From: Bdellovibrionales bacterium
Lineage (GTDB): Bacteria > Bdellovibrionota > Bacteriovoracia > Bacteriovoracales > Bacteriovoracaceae
Direction: 5' to 3'
Assembly (NCBI GenBank): GCA_023250775.1
Contig: JAHFAA010000086.1
Coordinates: 1-11,414, forward strand
Length of the DNA stretch: 11,414 nt
Position 1 is the stretch's first letter, and each line of letters opens with the position of its first letter. The position numbers were made by a program, and so were the translations under genes. The notes under the pieces are model-generated. The model was not told where the DNA came from. It made no database searches and was given only the letters and a program-made list of their open reading frames with translations. Shown piece by piece: positions 1 to 6,104 of the stretch.

Positions 1-2
1 GA

Positions 3-713
3 GCGAGTCGGATCAGCACTTCACCAGGTTTTGCATCCGGGATCGATACAAAATTGGCCAGCATGATTGATCATACGATCTTGAAGGCCGATGCCACCCG
101 TGATGAATTAAGCAAGGTTTGCAAAGAGGCCAGAGAATATAATTTTGCCACGGTCTGTGTGAATGCCGCCAATATCCCTTTTGTCGCCAGACTGCTCCAG
201 GGGTCAAATGTGAAACCCATTGCTGTCGTGGGATTTCCGTTGGGTGCAGAAACGTCAGAGGCCAAGGCCTTTGAGGCCAAAGAGGCCGTTCGTAATGGTG
301 CGCGTGAAATTGATATGGTGATCAATGCCGGCGCACTTAAGTCGAAGGATTACGCGACAGTTTTTCAAGATATCAAAGCTGTTGTAGACGCTTCCAAACC
401 TTATCCCGTCAAAGTCATTTTAGAGACGGGTGGGCTTGAGCACGATGAAAAAGTTATTGGTTGTGCCCTTTCGAAAACCGCCGGTGCCGCGTTTGTGAAA
501 ACCTCAACCGGGTTTGGGAAAGGTGGTGCGACCGTTGAAGATATCGCACTCATGCGAAGAATTGTGGGTGATGATATGCAGGTTAAGGCCTCAGGTGGCG
601 TGCGCACTAAAGAAGATGCCGAGGCCATGGTCAAGGCCGGTGCCAATCGGATCGGCGCCTCCGCCAGTGTGGCCATTGTGACAGGCAAAAAAGCTAAAAC
701 AGGAAATTATTAA
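3..713 (+). CDS. deoC: Deoxyribose-phosphate aldolase, 5'-partial, BMC-associated
   Basis: DeoC cleaves 2-deoxy-D-ribose-5-phosphate to acetaldehyde and D-glyceraldehyde-3-phosphate through a lysine Schiff base. Numbering from a TTG at 54, family motifs are IDHTILK (5-11), VGFPLG (59-64), EIDMVIN (85-91, Asp87), FVKTSTGF with the Schiff-base Lys149, and VKASGGV with Lys178. It resembles the short (about 220 aa) Bacillus-type enzyme over its full length. The frame stays open upstream of that TTG to the first base of the window, reading a Ser/Gly-rich stretch (SRISTSPGFASGIDTK), and neither TTG 54 nor ATG 63 has a clear ribosome-binding site. I therefore treat the gene as starting outside the window with an N-terminal extension, which in BMC cargo is often an encapsulation peptide plus linker. 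A BMC shell gene follows 15 nt later. Enzyme identity is very secure; the true start is not. Confidence 0.95.
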   Translation, partial: ASRISTSPGFASGIDTKLASMIDHTILKADATRDELSKVCKEAREYNFATVCVNAANIPFVARLLQGSNVKPIAVVGFPLGAETSEAKAFEAKEAVRNGAREIDMVINAGALKSKDYATVFQDIKAVVDASKPYPVKVILETGGLEHDEKVIGCALSKTAGAAFVKTSTGFGKGGATVEDIALMRRIVGDDMQVKASGGVRTKEDAEAMVKAGANRIGASASVAIVTGKKAKTGNY

Positions 714-728
714 AATATTGGAGATCTT

Positions 729-1379
729 ATGGCACAAGGATTTGAATTACGAACCCTCACTTTTATTGACAGCTACCAACCCCAACTAGCGCAATTTATC
801 GCCAAGGATAATCGCGTCTACGATCCTGCAGAATATGATTCTGCTTTGTTTATTGAGATTGCTCCTGCCATGGAAATTCATCACATGATCGACCTGGCCC
901 TCAAGGCCACCAAAGTTCGTTTGGGCAGTGTCGTGACTGAGCGCCAATTTGGTTTACTGGAAGTTCACGGCCCAGATCAAGGCGAAGTTCGAGAAGCAGG
1001 CAAAGCAATTTTGCGTGAGGCCGGTTTGGACGAGAATGACCGTTCTGAGGTCAGCATTCTCACCAATAAAATTATTCGTGGAGTAGAGCAAGACCACGCC
1101 ATTTTCTTTACTGGTACTTCTCGTGGCAATATGGTTCAGGCCGGTGAGTCAGTTTTTATTCTAGAGGCCACACCTGCGGCCTATCTCTCCATTGCTTGCA
1201 ACGAGGCGCTTAAGGCGGCCGAAGTTAAGCTTATTAATATTCAACCTTATGGTGCTTCTGGACGATTGATCATGAGTGGAAAAGAATCCGAGATTGATTC
1301 TGCCGCTGAAGCCGCTGTTCGAATTTTGGAACAGCTTAACGAGAGCAAAAAGAAACGCACCGGAATGCAGCTAAGCTAA
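729..1379 (+). CDS. BMC-T shell protein with two tandem permuted BMC domains (EutL-like architecture)
   Basis: A structural shell protein of a bacterial microcompartment. The 216 residues contain two homologous halves. Residues 42-95 (IEIAPAMEIHHMIDLALKAT onward) align by eye with residues 144-200 (ILEATPAAYLSIACNEALKA onward), both with the BMC signature of a helix ending ALKA/ALKAT followed by a strand and a Gly-rich turn. In each half the core is preceded by about 35 residues (ELRTLTFID at 6-14, RSEVSILTNK at 105-114) that in canonical BMC domains lie at the C-terminus, so both domains look circularly permuted, as in EutL. BMC-T proteins form pseudohexameric trimers in the shell facet, some with gated pores. 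A good ribosome-binding site (GGAG, 720-723) precedes the ATG. The tail after residue 204 is Lys/Arg-rich. Only one shell gene is visible; hexameric BMC-H and pentameric BMC-P genes should lie upstream of the window. Confidence 0.9.
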   Translation: MAQGFELRTLTFIDSYQPQLAQFIAKDNRVYDPAEYDSALFIEIAPAMEIHHMIDLALKATKVRLGSVVTERQFGLLEVHGPDQGEVREAGKAILREAGLDENDRSEVSILTNKIIRGVEQDHAIFFTGTSRGNMVQAGESVFILEATPAAYLSIACNEALKAAEVKLINIQPYGASGRLIMSGKESEIDSAAEAAVRILEQLNESKKKRTGMQLS

Positions 1380-1393
1380 TCGAAGAGGTTCTT

Positions 1394-2158
1394 TTGGGAA
1401 GTCGTCAGCAATATCTCATTTCTGAAATTGTTAAAGTTTGCCACAAACTTGATCAGAAGGGCTTTGTGGCAAATCATGATGGCAATATTTCCGTGTGCTT
1501 TGAAAATTCTCTTCTTGCGACACCGACGGCCGAGAGTAAGGCCCAAATTAATGAGGACATGATCATCACTTTGGATCTGACGGGAAAAAAAATTGCCGGG
1601 ATCGGGAAACCTTTCTCGGAAATTTCTCTCCACCTTGCCGCCTACAAAAAACGCCCCGATGCCAAGGCCGTGGTGCATGCCCATCCTCCTTACAGCACCG
1701 CCCGCGGACTGGTTGGAGCATCTCTCGCTCCTGCCTTGCCAGAGGCGATCATTTCCATTGGAGATGTGATTCCCGTTGCTCCTTTTGCACTGCCGGGAAC
1801 ACCCATGAGTGAGCAAGTCATTGCCGACGGTCTGCAAGTCAGTGATGTGATTATGATCGCCGGCAATGGTGTTTTGGCCATTGGCGATGACATCGAACAG
1901 GCCTGGCTTCGCATCGAGCTTTTGGAACATCTATGCAAAATTGAAAGTTATGCTAAAGATATGGGGACCTTGCAGGCCATCTCTGCCTCTGACCGACAAA
2001 AATTACTGGAGAAAAGAGCGACCTTAGGTTTGGGCCCCCAGGTTCGATTAAAAAATGCGTCACCACCCCAAAAAACTGTGGCGCCCCTTATCGACAACAC
2101 CCTTCATAAATTAATAGCAGAAGAAATAAGAAAAATTTTGGTAGGAGAACAGTCATGA
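1394..2158 (+). CDS. Class II (FucA-like) aldolase with C-terminal encapsulation-peptide-like tail
   Basis: Class II aldolases of this fold cleave sugar-1-phosphates such as fuculose-1-phosphate into dihydroxyacetone phosphate and an aldehyde, using a zinc ion. Residues 1-218 align by eye with L-fuculose-1-phosphate aldolase: NHDGNISV (28-35), the catalytic-type Glu76 in FSEISLH, and zinc ligands His95 and His97 in VVHAHPPY. The third zinc histidine, in an HHG or NHG motif in relatives, is Asn158 here (MIAGNGVLAIG). After residue 218, where FucA ends, there is a Pro/Lys linker and a predicted amphipathic helix (LIDNTLHKLIAEEIRKIL). The start is a TTG preceded by GAAGAGG (1382-1388); no ATG or GTG lies in frame between it and the stop at 1337. 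The stop overlaps the TPI start by 4 nt. The natural substrate cannot be read from the sequence. Family is secure; activity is uncertain because of the missing ligand. Confidence 0.9.
   Translation: MGSRQQYLISEIVKVCHKLDQKGFVANHDGNISVCFENSLLATPTAESKAQINEDMIITLDLTGKKIAGIGKPFSEISLHLAAYKKRPDAKAVVHAHPPYSTARGLVGASLAPALPEAIISIGDVIPVAPFALPGTPMSEQVIADGLQVSDVIMIAGNGVLAIGDDIEQAWLRIELLEHLCKIESYAKDMGTLQAISASDRQKLLEKRATLGLGPQVRLKNASPPQKTVAPLIDNTLHKLIAEEIRKILVGEQS
2084..2143 (+). other. Candidate C-terminal encapsulation peptide of the class II aldolase
   Basis: Codes for aldolase residues 231-250. The helix-like stretch LIDNTLHKLIAEEIRKIL has hydrophobic residues spaced i, i+3/4, i+7 on one face and charged residues on the other. 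It is separated from the catalytic domain by a flexible Pro/Gln/Lys linker (KNASPPQKTVA). This is the usual build of BMC encapsulation peptides, which bind the inner shell face or nucleate cargo. Assignment rests on pattern and context only. Confidence 0.6.
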
Positions 2159-2913
2159 GAATTCCAATGATCGCTGGCAATTGGAAGATGAATCTAACTA
2201 TTGGCGCAGGTCTTGAATTGGTAAAAAGCATTCACTATTCTCACCGTCATCCTGGGGAAGTTGATGTTGTGGTGGCGCCTCCCTTTACCGCCATTCACTC
2301 CATTGCCGAAGCGGTGAAAGATTCTTATATAAGTGTTGCCGCCCAAAATATTCATTGGGAAACCTCAGGTGCTTTTACCGGAGAAATTTCTCCTGTCTTT
2401 GCCAAAGATGCCGGCGCTGAATACGTCATCATCGGGCATTCCGAACGACGACAATATTTTGCTGAGACTAACGAGACGGTGAATAAAAAAACCAAGGCGG
2501 CTTTTGCTCATGGTCTTACACCCATAGTCTGTGTTGGCGAAACCTTGGCCGAGCGTGAGGCCGGGCGTGTGGAAGAGGTCATCAATACTCAGGTCACTCA
2601 AGGCCTGACCGGACTGTCGGCCACTAATTTTGAAAAACTGATTATTGCCTATGAACCAGTGTGGGCGATCGGCACCGGTAAAACGGCCACCGGCCAGCAG
2701 GCGGAAGACGTTCATACTTTTATTCGTGAACTTCTGGTGAAACTTGCAGGACCTGAAATTGCGCAGAAGATTCGCATTCTTTACGGCGGCAGTGTTAATG
2801 CCAAAAATGCCAAGGAGCTGTTAAGCTTTCCCAATATTGACGGTGCTTTGGTCGGTGGCGCTTCTTTAAAAGCTCCAGACTTTGTCGAAATTATCAAAGG
2901 TGCTACTGCATAG
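2155..2913 (+). CDS. tpiA: Triosephosphate isomerase
   Basis: Interconverts glyceraldehyde-3-phosphate and dihydroxyacetone phosphate. The 252 residues match the usual family length. Catalytic residues are present: Asn9 and Lys11 in GNWKMN, His95 in IIGHSERR, Glu167 in AYEPVWAIGTGK (which continues into the flexible loop 6), and the phosphate-binding YGGS at 210-213. The ATG overlaps the aldolase stop (ATGA) and has AGGAG a few bases upstream, so translation is probably coupled. In this operon it would convert the glyceraldehyde-3-phosphate released by DeoC to dihydroxyacetone phosphate, which is also the typical product or substrate of the preceding class II aldolase. Whether this is the cell's only TPI or a second, microcompartment-dedicated copy cannot be told here. 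No N- or C-terminal targeting extension is evident. Confidence 0.97.
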   Translation: MRIPMIAGNWKMNLTIGAGLELVKSIHYSHRHPGEVDVVVAPPFTAIHSIAEAVKDSYISVAAQNIHWETSGAFTGEISPVFAKDAGAEYVIIGHSERRQYFAETNETVNKKTKAAFAHGLTPIVCVGETLAEREAGRVEEVINTQVTQGLTGLSATNFEKLIIAYEPVWAIGTGKTATGQQAEDVHTFIRELLVKLAGPEIAQKIRILYGGSVNAKNAKELLSFPNIDGALVGGASLKAPDFVEIIKGATA

Positions 2914-2937
2914 TTTTTTTCCTGATTTTCTGCAATA

Positions 2938-2967
2938 TTGTCATTGGCCCTCTAACTGGTACTTAAT
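2938..2967 (+). promoter_or_regulatory. Possible promoter for the first multihaem cytochrome gene
   Basis: In the 82-nt gap after tpiA, TTGTCA (2938-2943, five of six consensus -35 bases) lies 18 nt before CTTAAT (2962-2967, four of six -10 bases). A T-run (2914-2920) directly follows the tpiA stop, but I see no stem before it. Read-through from the BMC operon is an equally good explanation. Confidence 0.25.
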
Positions 2968-2984
2968 ATACATAGAAATTTCGA

Positions 2985-2991
2985 GAGGGAG
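2985..2991 (+). promoter_or_regulatory. Ribosome-binding site that fixes the cytochrome start at 2996
   Basis: GAGGGAG ends 4 nt before the ATG at 2996. The reading frame is open further upstream into tpiA, but only this start places a signal peptide at the N-terminus. Confidence 0.7.
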
Positions 2992-2995
2992 TTCT

Positions 2996-4093
2996 ATGTA
3001 TCCAGCATCCCGACTAATCTTGGCCTTTGTTCTCATTTGTTTATCGAATATTAATGCCATGGCCGCTGAGTCACGACTTAAACTTCTCATGAGTAGCATG
3101 AAGGCCGGCCCTGAAGATGTGATTTGTTTTCAATGCCACTCAGATCTTGTCGATAGAGTGAATTATATCCATTATCCGACAGGGATTGGGGCCTGTAGCT
3201 ATTGTCATATTGCTCGGCCAGATCATCTGGAAGGCGAAAATCCTCCAGGCAGTGTCACGATTAATCGTACGGCAGAGAATTGTTATGTCTGCCATGACCG
3301 CAAAGATGAAGGGCCGATAAAGCATAGTGCCATGAATGGTGCGGAAAGTTGTCTTCGCTGCCACAATGCTCACTCCAGCTATACTCGCTATCTTTTAAAT
3401 TCCGATAGTGTCTTGGGTTTATGTACCGGTTGTCACAACATCAGGATTTCGGGCAAGTCACAACACGGGCCGGTCTTTAAGGGGCAAACGTGCATTCTTT
3501 GTCACACGCCCCACTCAGGAACAGAAAAAAAACTGTTACGAAAACCTTCGAAGCAATTATGTCTTTCGTGTCACAATAAGGACATCAAGGCCACGATGAA
3601 TGATTCTCGTATCATTCCTAATATTCAGCAGAAACTGACGATGAGTCATATTCACCCCGGGGCAGAAGGCAATTGTCTCGACTGTCATACCCCTCACACC
3701 AGTGCAAATAAACGTCTTCTTGTCGCTCCTTGGTCAACCAACATCTACAATCTGTACAGTGAGACCAATAATCCCTATGCCATCTGCTTTACCTGTCACG
3801 ATAGCAGCATGCTCCGGCCAAGTGACTTTGTGACGGCGACGCAATTCAGGGATGATCCTAAAAAAATAAATTTACATTGGTTTCATGTGGTTGATGCTGT
3901 CGGAAATGAAGACAAAACTCGCGGCCGGGCCTGCAAAATTTGTCACGATCCCCATGGTGCGCCTCAAACCCATGACATCAATAGTGTGTGGTTCATGAAT
4001 ACAAGTCCCATCACTTTGGAGTATCAGGCCTTCTCAAGCGGTGGCCAATGTACCAAAAGTTGTCATACGCTGAAGACCTATCAACGGTTATAA
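2996..4093 (+). CDS. Secreted undecahaem c-type cytochrome (doubled CXXCH family), paralogue 1
   Basis: Residues 1-24 are a signal peptide (hydrophobic core LILAFVLICL, likely cleavage after AMA); there is no lipobox. The mature protein has ten CXXCH haem-attachment motifs, first cysteines at 44, 67, 96, 119, 143, 166, 189, 227, 264 and 313, and an eleventh motif at 352 with three residues between the cysteines (CTKSCH). Several motifs continue as CHxxH (CHNAH, CHTPH, CHDPH), typical of the doubled-CXXCH family, with the second His a likely distal haem ligand. It should be a periplasmic or cell-surface electron carrier with haems attached by the cytochrome c maturation machinery. It is clearly related to the minus-strand cytochrome at 4940-5989: same haem count, same terminal CX3CH, and both end in YQRL or YQRLE. 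No porin or quinol oxidase partner is in the window, so donor and acceptor are unknown. Confidence 0.92.
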   Translation: MYPASRLILAFVLICLSNINAMAAESRLKLLMSSMKAGPEDVICFQCHSDLVDRVNYIHYPTGIGACSYCHIARPDHLEGENPPGSVTINRTAENCYVCHDRKDEGPIKHSAMNGAESCLRCHNAHSSYTRYLLNSDSVLGLCTGCHNIRISGKSQHGPVFKGQTCILCHTPHSGTEKKLLRKPSKQLCLSCHNKDIKATMNDSRIIPNIQQKLTMSHIHPGAEGNCLDCHTPHTSANKRLLVAPWSTNIYNLYSETNNPYAICFTCHDSSMLRPSDFVTATQFRDDPKKINLHWFHVVDAVGNEDKTRGRACKICHDPHGAPQTHDINSVWFMNTSPITLEYQAFSSGGQCTKSCHTLKTYQRL

Positions 4094-4099
4094 GATTTT

Positions 4100-4930
4100 A
4101 TGATTCGATCACTTTATTTTCAAACAGAGCTGATTTTTCATCGCTTCAATGGCCTCGTTCAGTCCAAGCAAGGATTTCATAAAATTCATACCGCTTCGAA
4201 TCCTTCTTACCATTGGGGAAACCTTCTCTATTTTTCTGCGCCTCCAAGAGAAGGTGATTTTCAAAAGTGGACCGAATTTTTTCAGCAGGAATTCAAAAAC
4301 CATCCAGGTGTGCAGCACATGACTTTTGCATGGGATGGTCCCTTCGATGGAACGTTAACGACCGAGGAAAGATTAGAAGTTAATAAATTTTTGGAGCATG
4401 GTTTTGACGACGAGGAATGCTTAGTCCTCTCTTTTGACATAAAACGAGATCAAGTCTTAAAAACCGCCCCGAAATTCAATGATCTAGAGGTTGAGCTGCG
4501 ACCGGTGGCCATGGATGAGTGGGCCCAGGTTGTGGAGTTGGCCTTGCGTGTTTGGCCCAAGCGAGAGGGACATGCCTGTTCTGATGATTTTGTGCTGGGG
4601 CAAATGAAGAGTTATCAAAATATGCTTGCCGCAAATCTAGGGTGGTGGATGGGGGCCTTTGTTGATGGCAATCTGGTGGGAAGTCTCGGACTGTTTTTTT
4701 CACCAGAGGTGGGACGCTTCCAAATGGTTCAGGTTGATGAAAGATACCGGCAGCGCGGATTAACCACCGCCTTGCTTTTAGAAACGATCAAAAAAGTTCG
4801 AGCGGAAAATAAAACCCAAAAGTTGGTTATTGTCGCAAACACAGATTCTCTACCGGCCAAAATTTACCAGGGAGTCGGTTTCAAATTTGTGGAAAAAAAC
4901 TTGGGAGTCTGTCGCGCTCCCAAGGATTGA
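4100..4930 (+). CDS. GNAT-family N-acetyltransferase, substrate unknown
   Basis: Transfers an acetyl group from acetyl-CoA to an unidentified amine. The recognisable GNAT fold is in the C-terminal half (about residues 130-270): a strand GWWMGAFVDGNLVGSLGLFF (181-200), motif A around 207-228 with the CoA pyrophosphate loop RQRGLT (217-222; the usual final Gly/Ala of RxxGxG/A is Thr), and motif B near 253-262 (AKIYQGVGFKF). The N-terminal 120 residues have no motif I can name and may be a degenerate second domain. The ATG lies 6 nt after the cytochrome stop with no good ribosome-binding site, suggesting translational coupling. The last codons contain a hairpin that serves as a terminator. No functional link to the cytochrome is evident beyond position. 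Confidence 0.85.
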   Translation: MIRSLYFQTELIFHRFNGLVQSKQGFHKIHTASNPSYHWGNLLYFSAPPREGDFQKWTEFFQQEFKNHPGVQHMTFAWDGPFDGTLTTEERLEVNKFLEHGFDDEECLVLSFDIKRDQVLKTAPKFNDLEVELRPVAMDEWAQVVELALRVWPKREGHACSDDFVLGQMKSYQNMLAANLGWWMGAFVDGNLVGSLGLFFSPEVGRFQMVQVDERYRQRGLTTALLLETIKKVRAENKTQKLVIVANTDSLPAKIYQGVGFKFVEKNLGVCRAPKD

Positions 4931-4936
4931 ATTTTT
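4893..4936. terminator. Bidirectional rho-independent terminator inside the GNAT 3' end
   Basis: TTGGGAG (4901-4907) and CTCCCAA (4917-4923) form a perfect 7-bp stem with a 9-nt loop. Read on the minus strand, the stem is followed after one G by seven T (A-run at 4893-4899), a strong terminator for the cytochrome that stops at 4942-4940. Read on the plus strand, the stem is followed 8 nt later by a weaker T5 run (4932-4936). The stem also codes for the last residues of the acetyltransferase. Confidence 0.75.
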
Positions 4937-4939
4937 CGA

Positions 4940-5989
4940 TTACTCAAGTCTTTGATAGACCACACCAGTTTCATAACGATCTAAGTCGCCATGGCAACCG
5001 CCGCCGCAGGTTCCACCTTTTGGCATGGCCTTCCATTGCAGTCTGATCAAATGCTGGCGCTGACTGCCGTGAACGTCGTGGCACATAGTGCACCAAGAAT
5101 TGTGCTTAAGGTGTAGATTTTCTCTTACGATTTGAGTCTTACCAAACAAATACCATGGTTTAATTTTTGTATCGCGCCTGAAATTGGTTTCACTCCCATC
5201 AATCTTTTCGTTCAACATTTTAATGTTGTGGCAGGTAAAGCAGACCTTGAATTTGTCGTCTACCAACTTCCAATTTTTTGATTTGACGGTGGCATTATCT
5301 GTGGGTGCATTATTGTTCAGCAGCCACCATTTTCCAGACTGGTGAGGAGTATGGCAGGTGGTACATTGTTTAGCTTTTGCAGGTGGGTGGGTATAGGTCG
5401 AAGTCTCCACCACTTTTTGCATATCTCGTAGCGTGTGATTATTGGTAGGGTAGTCACCAACGTAGGGTTGTTCCTTATTATGACAGCTGACACAGAGCTC
5501 GACTTTTGGTTTTCTTAGCAACTTTTCATTTGCGCCACCATGGGGTTGGTGACAGCTTACACAGGCCCCGTCATCAGCAGAATAGGCCACGTCATGGGTA
5601 GACTTCATAGTTTGATTTTTCATACCCGTGTGGCACTTGGTACAAAGATCAGGAACGGCCTGTCTTAAAAAGAATTTATTTTCTGACCCGTGTGGGTTGT
5701 GGCAATTCACGCACTGTTTGCCTTCGGTGAGAGGTTTGTGTTTTACAGCAACATCCAATTGCACATCGTGGCAGTTGGCGCATACATCGGAGGAATAGTT
5801 TACCGAGTAGTGCTTGTCATTTTTTTCGTGGCAAACATCACACATATTATCCGCAGCGGGCGTGTGATTCAGTGGATTTGACCCCCCTTTAAAGTGGCAT
5901 TCGAGACAATTTGTATCGTCCGCCCAGCTAGAGGAAGTGGCCAATAAGACACCTGAAAACAACAGCATTGAGTATAAAATATTTTTCAT
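4940..5989 (-). CDS. Secreted undecahaem c-type cytochrome (doubled CXXCH family), paralogue 2
   Basis: The 349-residue protein begins with a signal peptide (core ILYSMLLFSGVLLA, likely cleavage after SWA at 23). Ten CXXCH motifs have first cysteines at 28, 50, 70, 93, 116, 143, 166, 209, 250 and 300, followed by a CX3CH motif CGGGCH at 328-333. Many are CHxxH (CHNPH, CHQPH, CHTPH, CHDVH). It shares local sequence with the plus-strand cytochrome: LLRKP followed by LCxSCHNK, CHTPH, CFTCH, an NFRRD/QFRDD element before the tenth haem, and the C-terminal YQRL. It should be an exported multihaem electron-transfer protein. It lies 115 nt downstream of a class II aldolase on the same strand, so it may have its own promoter or be the last gene of a chaN-aldolase-cytochrome unit. 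The ribosome-binding site before the ATG is weak. The terminator at 4893-4936 ends its transcript. Confidence 0.92.
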   Translation of the reverse strand: MKNILYSMLLFSGVLLATSSSWADDTNCLECHFKGGSNPLNHTPAADNMCDVCHEKNDKHYSVNYSSDVCANCHDVQLDVAVKHKPLTEGKQCVNCHNPHGSENKFFLRQAVPDLCTKCHTGMKNQTMKSTHDVAYSADDGACVSCHQPHGGANEKLLRKPKVELCVSCHNKEQPYVGDYPTNNHTLRDMQKVVETSTYTHPPAKAKQCTTCHTPHQSGKWWLLNNNAPTDNATVKSKNWKLVDDKFKVCFTCHNIKMLNEKIDGSETNFRRDTKIKPWYLFGKTQIVRENLHLKHNSWCTMCHDVHGSQRQHLIRLQWKAMPKGGTCGGGCHGDLDRYETGVVYQRLE

Positions 5990-6104
5990 AATTATGTTCT
6001 ATATCAAAACTTTGCAGCGAGATGAACGAGTTTCTCAAAGTTTGTACAAATTACAGGATAATTGGTGCCAGTGGGGAGCCGAAAACTGATTTAAGTTATG
6101 GATT

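Noticed and set aside
85..640. Repeated AAGGCC/GAGGCC strings, considered as a DNA uptake or chi-like signal.
   Set aside because: In this stretch they fall in the coding frame as Lys-Ala or Glu-Ala codon pairs using the preferred GCC, so codon bias explains them; no longer conserved flank was seen.
1376..1930. A 184-codon open frame on the minus strand under the class II aldolase.
   Set aside because: Its translation has no recognisable domain, and the plus-strand frame has clear aldolase motifs; it is a shadow frame.
2912..2921. T-run just after the tpiA stop as a rho-independent terminator of the BMC operon.
   Set aside because: No GC-rich stem of more than three base pairs precedes it.
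2882..2995. An N-terminal extension of the first cytochrome starting at 2882 inside tpiA.
   Set aside because: It would bury the signal peptide 38 residues inside the protein, and GAGGGAG before ATG 2996 marks the real start.
5990..6104. A small plus-strand gene reading out of the gap upstream of the second cytochrome (6022 onward).
   Set aside because: It runs antisense through the well-supported class II aldolase and its translation resembles no protein; no ribosome-binding site of note.
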